Assembly: GCF_040802235.1 (NCBI RefSeq)
Contig: NC_133165.1
Span: 15,843,623-15,907,622, forward strand
Source: Manis javanica
Taxonomy: Eukaryota > Chordata > Mammalia > Pholidota > Manidae
Direction: 5' to 3'
DNA: 64,000 nt
Shown here: positions 49,993 through 59,700 of the stretch, piece by piece
Layout: each line of letters starts with the position of its first letter
How positions within the stretch are numbered: position 1 is the stretch's first letter
Translations under genes and position numbers: made by a program
Notes under the pieces: model-generated
Seen by the model: the letters and a program-made list of their open reading frames with translations, nothing else
Database searches by the model: none
What the model was told of the DNA's origin: nothing

Positions 49993-50465
49993 TAAGCCAC
50001 GCAGAGAAAGACAAGTATCAAATGATTTCACTCATATGTGGAGTATAAGAACAAAAGAAAACTGAAGGAACAAAACAGCAGCAGAAGCACAGAACCCAAG
50101 AATGGACTAATAGTTACCAAAGGGAAAGGGACTGGGGAGGATGGGTGGGAAGGGAGGGATAAGGGCGGGAAGAAAAGAAAGTGGGCATTACGATTAGCAT
50201 GTATAGTGTTGGGGGGGCACAGGGAGGGCTGTGCAACACAGAGAAGACAAGTAGTGATTTTACAGCATCTTACTATATTGAAGGACAGTGACTGTGAACT
50301 TGGTGACAAGTAGTGATTTTACAGCATCTTACTATGTTGATGGACAGTGACTGTGAACGGGGATGTGTGGGGGGGACTTAGTGAAGGGGGGAGCCTAGTA
50401 AATGTAATGTCCTTCATGTATTTGTAGATTAATGATACCAAAATAAAAATAAATAAAAATAAAAG
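49993..50465 (+). mobile_element. 5'-truncated young LINE-1 3' end
   Basis: It is closely similar to the last 400 nt or so of the LINE-1 at 35149-41472 ('gcagagaaagacaagtatca' onward). About 55 nt, 'gacaagtagtgattttacag' onward, are duplicated in tandem at about 50246 and 50304. It ends in an A-rich tail. Confidence 0.85.
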
Positions 50466-50699
50466 AAATGATCATTAACTCTGTGTCAGGTATATTAATT
50501 TAAAGTTTGACTTTTGTATGTCTCCTTCATAAAATGCAGTTTTTCAATGTGGAATGTAAACATATACACGAAATGTTGATTCTTACATAAAATGATACTA
50601 CTTTTTAGATAATTAGTCTCTGGGTAGTATATAAATTCTAAAAATGGAAATACATAATCATTCCTATGAAAACATTACATACTTGATCAACTGCTTATT

Positions 50700-51865
50700 G
50701 AAGATATTTCATCAAATGCTAACATTTTAAGTATTAGTAAAAGAAGAGTACAAAGTTCAAATAAATGCACAGCAAAACAAAAGGGGCAACAAAATAGTCC
50801 ATCTATGGAATGGGAGAAAATATTTGTAAACCACACATCTGATAAGGGATTAGTATCTAAAATATATGAGGAATTCATATAACTCAATAGAAAACAAAAC
50901 AAAAAACTCCATACCAAAAAATTCAATTAAAAAAGGGGCAAAAGATCTAAACAGACATTTTTGCAAAGAAGATATTTAGGTAGCCGACAGGTACATTAAA
51001 AGATGCCCAACATCACTAATTATCAGAGAACTGAAAATCAAAACTACAATGATACCAACTCTTACTTTTCGAATGCTGGCAAGAAAGCAGAGGAAAAGGA
51101 GCCCTTGCACACTGTTGGTGGGAATGTAAATCGGTACAGCCGCTGTGGAAACCATATGGAGGGTCCTCAAAAAATTATACTATATGACCCAGTAATTTCA
51201 CTTACAGAAATAAATAGGAAGGAAACAAAATTGCTATCTGAAAGAGGTACCTCCACTTCCACGCTCATTGCACCATTATTTACAATAACCAAGATATAGA
51301 AACAACCTAAACATCCATCCATCAATACATGAATGTGTAAAGAAATACAGTATGTTTTTGTACATACACACACACACACAGGAATACTAATAAAGAAATT
51401 CCTGCCCTTTGCAACAACACGCATGGACCTTTAGACTAAATGAAGTCAGACAGAGAAAGATAAATACTGATCTCACTTTTATGTGGAATCTAAAAAAAAA
51501 AAATGCAAGCTCAGAGAAACTGAAATCAGATTGGTAGTTGCCAGCGGCAGGAAGTTAGAGATGGGGAAATTGGGTGAAGATAGTCAAAAGACACAAATTT
51601 CCAGCTATAAGATAAACAAGTTCTAGGGATGTAATGTATAATTGCTGTATATCTGAAACTTGCTAAGAGAGTAGATCTTACAAGTTCTCATCATAAAGAG
51701 GAAAAAGTATTTGGATCTATGTGAGGTGATGAATGTTAACTAAACTTGCTGTAATAATCATTTTGCAATATATACACATATCAAATCATAATGTTATACA
51801 CCTGCAACTTATACAGTGTTATATGTCAATTATATCTCAATAAAATGGAAAAGAAATCCCAATAA
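50700..51865 (+). mobile_element. Older LINE-1 (L1MA-like) 3' part
   Basis: ORF2-end text ('ggaatgtaaatcggtacagc', 'gtgtaaagaaatacagtatg' and 'gatctcacttttatgtggaa') is followed by a 3' untranslated part closing 'caattatatctcaataaaat'. All frames are broken. Confidence 0.75.
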
Positions 51866-51955
51866 TTATTAAGTTTCTATTTATGAGGTAACTTTCAGTT
51901 ACAACATATTTGCATAATGCTTACTTTTTATCAAAGCCAAAAAAAGATGCCTTAC

Positions 51956-52093
51956 TTTTTGAGCAAAATTATTAACAAGTTGGTATTTTAAAAAATAAAA
52001 TTCAGGACTTTCTCCCTTAGGAAATTCATCCCATTCAATAAAAACTGCTGCTGTTTGTTTATTCATTGGGCTATAATGGAAGCTTTTTGAGAT
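51956..52093 (-). CDS. PTPRQ: PTPRQ long-form exon c2: first half of FN3 N1
   Basis: 138 nt, 46 codons, phase 0 to phase 0. It reads ISKSFHYSPMNKQTAAVFIE, WDEFPKGESPEFYFLKYQLV and NNFAQK. VFIEWDEFPKGESPEFYFLKY is FN3 strands B-C with the Trp and Tyr in place. Acceptor TTCCATTTCAG and donor AAA|GTAAGG are good. The phase-0 entry fits only an exon such as 52961-53005, which ends in phase 0. Confidence 0.9.
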
Positions 52094-52960
52094 CTGAAAT
52101 GGAAAGAAAAGCAATTGTAAAAATACAATAGAAATGCATTCTTGGTTATTATTTTATAAGCAAATTTACAAAAACTAAGCCTAAAATATGCCAAATTATA
52201 ACTGAAAAGTATTTCAGCAATATCAATATCACATGAATTAAATAGCATCCTTTGGATACTTTATTTGTAAACATAATCTTGAAAATGACTTGAAAGCAAG
52301 GAAAATAAGAGCAAAAATGCTTAAGATCCATGTTTCATAAACTAGGAAACATCACGTTCCTGGGGTAAGAAGCAAGAAGGACACCAGGGTCGCAGGAAAA
52401 ACAGCACTTCCTCGTGACATGTCGATTGTGTATATTGGTGACAAGGGCCACAAAACTGAATTATTTTGCAGAGACATCCTTGATAACACACTTGCAAAGA
52501 AACTAAATTTGAATACAGATGTTTGACTCTGAGTCATTTTAGAGTCTTGGTTCATCTGTATGTTAAGCAAATGTTAGCAATTGAGATAAAATAGCTAGAC
52601 CACAGAATCAGAGACCCTTCACATTCCCTAGATGACAAAATGGCACTTTAACTCTCAGGAGAATGATATATTTATCGAAGTCCCTACCAAAACCAACTTA
52701 AAAGAACTCACTCTATCATATCTCTTCCCAAATTCTGATCTCTCTTCCCACTGACTGTCTCCAATACAATTTATTAGCAGTGAAATAGATGTCATCTATA
52801 TGCACTTAAGCAACAACTAGCTAAGGTTTTTCTTACTAAACCTAATATTTAGTGCTATTTCTATTCATCATACTCCTCATTTTTCAAAACAGACTCAATG
52901 CAATAGCATCCTGCCCTTTGACTAATTACCCCAAAAAGGCCATGTTTAAAAATGTCTTAC

Positions 52961-53005
52961 CTTAACATATTGTAACCAGAATAGTAGAATAATTGATTTC
53001 TCCAT
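52961..53005 (-). CDS. PTPRQ: PTPRQ long-form exon c1: start codon and signal peptide
   Basis: 45 nt giving MEKSIILLFWLQYVK, phase 0 out with a perfect donor AAG|GTAAGA. The hydrophobic run IILLFWL after a charged start is a short signal-peptide core; cleavage would fall within the next exon. The bases just before the ATG read TTTGCTTTCCAG, a strong acceptor ending exactly at the start codon, so the exon probably begins there and a non-coding exon lies upstream. A longer reading frame from that unknown exon cannot be excluded. The layout mirrors the exon at 2663-2716: both are short signal-peptide exons leaving in phase 0. Confidence 0.85.
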
Positions 53006-53083
53006 CTGGAAAGCAAAGTATATTCAGTTCAATTAAACATGTACACTTTTAGCTTCAAAACTAAACTGTTGGACATAATTTAG

Positions 53084-53084
53084 T

Positions 53085-53129
<45 letters not shown>
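53084..53129. repeat. (TG)n dinucleotide microsatellite
   Basis: A TG run of about 46 nt between the first coding exon and the CpG island, in the expected first intron. Confidence 0.95.
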
Positions 53130-53131
<2 letters not shown>

Positions 53132-53254
53132 CACTTTAATGTTAAGACTTAAATTTAGGCTGCTCATCCATCTGAATGTTAAGACACTAATAGATGCTGC
53201 ATAATATTCTCCACCTATTAAAATTGTAAATATCAGTGCTTTCCAACAAAGAAC

Positions 53255-53530
53255 ACAATACAGTTGACCCTTGAACAATGCAAGGGTTAGGGGCTCTGAC
53301 CCCCATCCCACGTCAAAACAGCGTATAATTTTTGAATCTTAACTACTAATAGCCTACTGTTGACGTTACCAATAATATAGTCAGTTAACACATATTTTGC
53401 TTGTTACACAAATTACATACTGGATTCTTAATGTAAGCTAGAGAAAATGTTTTTTCAAATTGTAGCAACTTCCCTCCAAATTTTCTAATTGTTGAAAAAA
53501 TCCACAGCGATCCGATGTAAGTGCCCTATC
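53255..53530 (+). repeat. Tigger/MER2-like DNA transposon fragment
   Basis: 'cagttgacccttgaacaatg', 'gggttaggggctctgacccc' and 'aactactaatagcctactgt' match the widespread TcMar-Tigger-type sequences of eutherian genomes. Exact family uncertain. Confidence 0.55.
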
Positions 53531-53589
53531 CTCTGAGTTATGATATTAATTCGCCCCCCACTCTAATTGCAAACTAGCATTCGGAGGGC

Positions 53590-54140
53590 TTGTGTGCTGC
53601 CGGAATGCCAAGGCGCTCAGACCGCTCCCGGCTGCCCATTGGTCGGCCCGAGTCCCGCTCAGTTCAGTTCCGATTCAGTTTACGCCCCGGGCGGAGAAAG
53701 TGCAGCGGGGCGGAGGCGCCCCCTGTTAGGCAGAGTCCGAAGGAGCCAACTTCTGACGGACAGAGAGGACAGAGTTTAGAGAAAAGCACTGGGGACTGAG
53801 GGATGGTGAGGCTGGCGGGGCAAGGCGGCGAGAGCGGAGTTCTGGAAGTCCGGGCGCGGGGGTCCCAGCGGGGCGGGGGGGGGTCCCGGCCGCCCGCCCC
53901 CGCCCCCCAGGGCAGCTCTGCGCGCGGCCCGGGCAGCCCAGGCGCCCTCGCCGCCGGCCTCCGGCTCCCTCCTACGGGCTCCGCGGCTGCGCCGGGCGCT
54001 CTCCCGGGTGGGGAATAAGTAAGCAGAGGTCGCCATGGAAACAGTAAGCAGGGGCGGACTGGAGTGGCAGTCCGGCTCCCCAGCCCTGCTGTGTGCAGGA
54101 GAATTACGCCCTAACTGCAAAAAGGGAGGAAGCGCAGGGC
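53590..54140. promoter_or_regulatory. CpG island, likely promoter of the PTPRQ long form
   Basis: A sharp rise in G+C and many CpGs, strongest at 53590-54020, against an AT-rich background; the only such island in the window. A CCAAT box on the minus strand (GACCAATGGG, about 53634-53643) points toward the gene. Its edge is about 0.6 kb upstream of the first coding exon, as expected for a non-coding exon plus short intron. No TATA box is evident. I could not choose a donor for the non-coding exon: GGGGC|GTAAAC near 53675 and CCC|GTAGGA near 53972 are only weak candidates. The plus strand also carries donors (AA|GTAAGC near 54017; GAT|GTAAGT near 53517), so a divergent transcript is possible. 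Confidence 0.65.
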
Positions 54141-55439
54141 GATGAGAACTGAGTGGGCAACCTCGGCCTCTTGGGGAAAGAAACGATTGAGCTTGTGCTG
54201 TGAAGACCCCGGTGGGGCACGGTTTGGGGTTCAGTTCATCCACGAGGTGTCTGTGAGGCCACATTCTCTCACTACCAACATCATGTGTGCTTTGTTTATT
54301 TGCTGTTTTTTGTATTTGACAGGGAACCCTTCCTCCTTCCTGAGATGTCCTGACACCCTCACCTGGCTCTTTCAACTTCTTAGTCCCCTTCATCCCCTGG
54401 CATTTCCAACCTAAAAATGGACTTGACCTATGGTGCCTTCCTTCAGGTCGGGTTATTTCATTCACTTTTATGATTTCAACCATATTCGAGACTCCCGATC
54501 ACTCTCTCTTGGATCTAGTTTCCCTTCAGGGCTGCAGTGCAGTATATACAATCCTACCCTGACCATCTTCACCTGCACGTCCCTAACAGGCAACTCAAAA
54601 CCATCTCTCTTAAGCTAAATTCATGATCTTCCCACTAGCAGCCCTTCCTGACTAGAGGGTCAGCCAACCAAACAAAAAAAAAAATACCAACTCTGCATCC
54701 TCAGATCCTTTCCCTCACCGCCTTTTAAAGCCACTGTGTTGTCAAAATCCTTTTGGTTCTATTTCTAAAACACCTCTCCACTCCCACACCCATGGGCTTA
54801 ATTGACAACCTTAATTACCTCTCCCTCAGGAAAGTATGTGCCGTATTTAAGAGTTGGAACCTCAGCTCAGATTCTTTGGCTCCATTTACTAGCTGAGCAT
54901 CTCAAAAATGGCCAAGCATACTCTGATAATGGTCAGCAGACAGGCTGCAGCCTGCTTAGTAGAGTATGAATGTGTGGCAGAGTGACAAGTAGTGCTGGCT
55001 GACGGCAATGACTGCCAGCGAACTCATACTTGGACTATGTCGGCTTGCTTGACACCCCCAGTCTCTCCTACACACTGTCAGCCAGTGCGATCTTTCTGAA
55101 ATAAACACGTGATCACGCCTGAGATGCTTATTGGAAGTCTGTTCTGATTCTTAGTTGCTTACAATGTACCTCCGGCCAAATACACTTTCAGCTTCACCTC
55201 TCTAGTCTCCTCCTTGTGACCTAACTTAAACCCTCGAATGAAGTAATAGGCCATAATCATTTGCACCTGTTTTCCTGTAGAACTTTATTTATGTTGTAGT
55301 AGAAAAATTTACTTTTTCTCTATTTATGTCCTTAGCCTGATTAAGAACTCCACGATAGCATGGAATATGTCTCAATTTTAGCACTTAATTTTTTTTCAAT
55401 TTCTTAATATACATGTATGAATTGCCAATTATTACTATT

Positions 55440-55622
55440 ATTATTTTATTCTTTTTTTATTAAGGTATCATTGATATACAATGTTATGAATGTTTTGCAT
55501 GAGCAACATTGTGGTTACTACATTCACCCATATTATCAATTCCCTCCCCCCACCCCCACTATTGCAGTCACTGTCCATCAGCATAGTAAGATGCTGTAGG
55601 GTCACTACTTGTCTTCTCCTTA
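55440..55622 (-). mobile_element. Young LINE-1 3' end, reverse orientation
   Basis: It is the reverse complement of the 3' end seen at 41.3-41.45 kb and 50.2-50.45 kb: 'ctgtccatcagcatagtaag', 'atgctgtagggtcactactt' and 'gtcttct'. It is severely 5'-truncated. Confidence 0.85.
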
Positions 55623-55789
55623 AACACTTAATTTTTGTTGTTTTAAATCCTAAGGGTCCTACATATCTTTAGCCTTTGAAAGTGGAAAGTGTCAAGGCAA
55701 TATATCACAAAATGATTTCATTGTCCATTAATTAGATTCTAGGCTTTGAGAAATACGATCAGATTAAAAATCCATCAAGGATGGTAACC

Positions 55790-55910
55790 AAGCTTATTAT
55801 GGAAATCACTTTGCAATATATACATATATCAGATTATTATATTATATACTTTAAATTTATAGAATGTTTTATTTCAATTATATCTCAGTAAAATGGAAAA
55901 TATCAGGACT
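55790..55910 (+). repeat. Old LINE-1 3' end (L1MA-like)
   Basis: 'aatcactttgcaatatatac' and 'caattatatctcagtaaaat' repeat the ending of the LINE-1 at 50700-51865. Confidence 0.65.
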
Positions 55911-56699
55911 CTAGTCACAAAATTAATTAAAAACCATCAAGTGAGTTGAATAAAGTATATATATTTCAATATGGCTTTTTGTAATACATTTGCTCTGTAA
56001 ACAGTGACATTCTATATAAGGAGCAATCATAACACTACCAGTTCTGTAGTTTATATAAATCTACTATGTCAGTAAACCTGGTAGCAAGTCAATTGATAGG
56101 TTTCCTTAAAAAGCTCTCCTTCCTGTAGAGATATCATCTGAAATGCTAACTTATTTAAGGCCTTATTCCTTACTTACCCTTTTATTTGGCCTAGGAACCT
56201 AGCTATAGAGAAATAAAGTGCAATATTCAGGAAAATTTGGGGTCCTTTCGTCTGAGAGAAGGGGGAGTGTACATTTCATATTACTTCAAGTCATTTATTC
56301 TGGAGGGAAATAATTTTTCAGATGAGGAAACACAGATGAAAGCCATTTAGGCAATAATGGAAATCACTGTCTTATAACATGAAATCCCTATGAAGAAATA
56401 TGTTGGTTAGGGTCATATTTGCGAATGTTATGAAAGGAAACCCATGTCTTCTCCAGAGATTGGGTGGACATGACCACACCCCTGTTGGAAATGTGATGGG
56501 TACACAAGTACAATACCATCCCTTTCTCACCTTCAAATTCCAGTCATTTATTCACTCAAAAGACTGAGTGTACACTATGTGTCAAGAACAGTGTTAAGCA
56601 CTAAGGATCTACCAACAAATGTGATTAGCCTTTCCTGGAGTTTAAATTCTACTGAGAGAGTTGCTGGGTGTTGTGTATTCTGATTCCGTGTACTCCTCT

Positions 56700-57070
56700 T
56701 TGTTCCTGTTGTTACTACCTAACTCCAGGACCTCTTTCCCTCTCATCTAATCTCTTGGGCTCCTGAGCCCAGTTCCAGTGTAAGCTCCCCCCATACCATC
56801 ACCAAGCAATGCTGGAGACAGCAGCTGTCCTACAACACAATTCTGACCCTGTCTACCTGGAGATAGCGTCAGATTTCCCAGGTTCAGTCCTACCAGACTG
56901 CCCCCGTATGCACACTTCAGATGCCAGTCACATGCCCAGGTTACAACCTGGGCTTCTGACTGACTGGCTACAGATTGGGAATTCCAACAATCCTCTCCAT
57001 GGGTTTGACTAATTTGCTAGAGCAGCTCACAGAACTCAAGAAATCCATTTACTAACCCGATTACCTGTTT
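56700..57070 (+). repeat. LTR-retrotransposon fragment, ERVL-like
   Basis: 'atttgctagagcagctcaca' and 'gaactcaagaaatccattta' resemble internal LTR text of ERVL-class elements. Tentative. Confidence 0.4.
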
Positions 57071-59099
57071 GCTATATGCCTCATCTTAAAATTTCTAGTT
57101 GCCGTTTCAAAAAACATTTAAGAAACAGGGAAGAAGACCAAATACATATTTCTTATCATAAATCACAGAACTTATAAATCGCACCTTGATACCTGGTCTC
57201 CCTTCATCCCTTCTGAATAGATTGATCTAAAACAGGTCTCCCTATCTCTAGTTTTTTCCCTACTTAAATCCATTTTCAACTGTCTTCAGATTAATCTCCC
57301 TTCTGATTGTTACTTTCCCCCTCCCAGTGTCTCCAACGGCTCATTCTAATGCCTTATTCTACCCACTGAAACCCTCCAGAACCATTTTCAGTTCTTCTAT
57401 ATTTTCAGTCCACTGTTTTCCTCCTTAATAATTTCCTCCTATTCACCTTTTCCATGACACTTTTTTTGGATACCCCAAAAAGGATCACAGGACCCCTTTC
57501 TCTCTGCTTCTGTGGATGGCTCATTTAATTCTATTTTTTATAGAGTTATCTGTGAATATCTTAGTATCCCTGCCAGGTAAGAATCCCCCTGGTAAGCCTT
57601 ACATCTTACGGATTTTCATATTACTCATATTCCAAGGGCTGATCATGATATCTTACATCATAAGCACTCACCACATATTTTTGAATAAATATTTGTTGAA
57701 GGAATATTATGTAACTCTGCCATCAACCTTTTCTAGGTGACACTTGGGACTTACCATACTGTAAGATTTTTTAATGTTTTTGGAAACGGCAACTATAAAT
57801 TTTAAGATGAGGCATGTTGCTGGAAAAACTAATGCATGATTTACAATATTACTGTAGAACCTGGCTCTGCCTTGATATCCTAGAATTTTTTCCAGAATTC
57901 TTTGCAATGTCATGTGAATCTTTCTTTCTTAATGCTTTACCCTTTAGAGTAGCAAGATATATCATACACTAGGGTGTGCAGAAGTGCACTGTTTTAAGAT
58001 TAAAATGTAACAGTGCTTAAAGATTAAAGACCGATGTAAAATCATTTTTCCTTAAATCTTCTACCTGAACAAATGACTGGCACTATCTTTGTCTTCCCTT
58101 CTCTTATGTTTCCTGCTCTTACAGATCTTTTTAATGTCCTCTTTGAAAGCAGGTATTTTATTATAAATTTTCCTACAAAAATAATACTTTCATAAGCTGA
58201 TACATAATCAAAGTGAGCCAGATTCCCATCACTATCTAATGGAAAACCATTACTGCTATAGAATTCCTAAGCTTTTTTGGCTGGCATGAGTTGTAAGAAA
58301 AAGAAAATAAAAGATGGATTAGACAACATTTTTTTCATTATGTTTGGTTGCTTAAAAGCAATGCCGAAAGGATTGTTTCCTTTTTTTAGTTCTGCAACCA
58401 GCACTGGCCTTTTCAACAATGTAAAGTTTCCTAAAAATCTGTGGTATTATCTTTTTAACATATTCATTTATACAATGTGAAAAGCAGTCAATGCAACAGA
58501 ACTTTTAGGAGATGATTCAATTATCCAAATTAATCCAAATGAATTTGTGTTGTGAAAATATTGTATTTAATAAAGTATTATTGGCTGCACTTCAGAATCC
58601 AAGATTAAAATTTGCATTTATCTATATCCATTGGCCTGAACTAAAACACAAATGTCATGTTGAGAATTGGGGCTAAACAAAAAAGATCTTCATTTCTGAG
58701 ATGGGGGTGGTTGTGAAGTAATTCAGTAGTCCATTAAATTTATGGCTGTCTGGCTAGACTTGTTAACAAGCATGCCAGGACAGGTGGGAATTGATTTATA
58801 AATAAGATTATCAGCACACTTAATGAATTCAGTTCATAATTTTTTACTGGATTACTGATGATTGAAGTGTCTTAGATGGGCAGACAGGAAAGGTGAGACA
58901 ACAAAACCCTGACTTACTTGCAAAGGCTTTATCCCAGACGGGAAGATCCAGTATCCTTGCACCTTGAGAAGTCAGAGAAAAAAAAATTAAAGACCAACAT
59001 AAAAATATGCTTCCTTAAATCTTCTAGTTTAGATAAATCAGTGGTACTGTTTTGTCTCTCTTCACTGGAGAGCCAAGGCTGGCAGAGCTCTGAGCTCAC

Positions 59100-59700
59100 A
59101 GGGACAGCCCGGACCCTGGCAGGTCCAAGAATCACACTATGACTGCTACTGCTGGCAAAATTCCAGGCTGACACCTAAGGTTCCCGTGCCCTGGACGTCA
59201 CATCCTGTGTGACCCCTCCCGCTGAGGTTCGGTGGACCTGGGAAAATGATGAGATCAGCACTTCCACGATCATGTGATTTATATGACTTCATTGTAGCAC
59301 AATGAAACAGGGATTCTCCTGCTGGCTTTGAACGGGTCAGCTGCCGTGATGTGAGACAGCCAAGTGGCTGGAACATTAGTGTTGCTTCCAGGAGTCGAGG
59401 GTATGCCCTGCCCACAGCCATCGAGAAAACAGAGACCTCTGTCCTACAATCATAAAGAACTTAATGCTCTCTACAACCTGAACAAGCCTGGAAAAACAGG
59501 ACCCCAAGCCTCAGATATGATCACAGTCCCGGCCAACAGTTTAATTTCAGTTTAGTGAGATTCTGCATAGATTAGCTAACCCCTGTCCAGACTCCTGACT
59601 CACAGAAACTGTCAGAAAGTAAATGTTTTGTTTTCAAGCAACAACTGTGGTCATCTATTTCACAGCAATAGAAAATACACAATCACGATCAGTGTGATTC
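59100..59700 (+). repeat. MaLR (MLT1-like) LTR fragment
   Basis: 'gactcacagaaactgtcaga', 'aagtaaatgttttgttttca' and 'tttcacagcaatagaaaata' match the 3' part of MLT1/MST-type LTRs. Confidence 0.5.

Larger units (their letters stand above)
49969..51955. other. Intron inside FN3 N1, largely LINE-1
   Basis: A LINE-1 3' end of the young type (49993-50465) and an older LINE-1 segment (about 50700-51865) fill most of it. Confidence 0.65.
1324..53005 (-). other. PTPRQ: PTPRQ long form: 5' coding part of the gene, transcribed right to left
   Basis: This entry spans the assembled gene. PTPRQ is a single-pass receptor-type phosphatase with an FN3-rich ectodomain and a cytoplasmic phosphatase domain that acts on phosphoinositides; it is needed in hair-cell stereocilia. 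Only ectodomain exons lie here. I found them by translating the minus strand and requiring AG/GT borders and matching phases. Order: signal peptide, FN3 N1, N2, CTLD, FN3 N3 to N11, then the first full FN3 of standard PTPRQ. Without the damaged N8 pair, the exons from 53005 to 3125 sum to 3042 nt, or 1014 codons, with no internal stop. The two exons at the low end match my memory of human PTPRQ almost residue for residue. That all exons join in one transcript is inferred from phase and from FN3 N11 being shared. I cannot exclude that some existing gene models already include part of it. Confidence 0.85.

Noticed and set aside
3125-53005. The upstream exons as a separate FN3/lectin gene ending before PTPRQ
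   Set aside because: No terminal coding exon, transmembrane segment or polyadenylation context was found before 2318. The last upstream exon ends mid-domain in the phase that exon 2207-2318 needs. Not fully excluded.
53776-54483. A 235-codon minus-strand open frame in the CpG island
   Set aside because: Low-complexity Pro/Arg/Gly composition from GC-rich DNA, no domain, no acceptor or donor linking it to the gene. Part could be untranslated exon sequence, but there is no support for coding.
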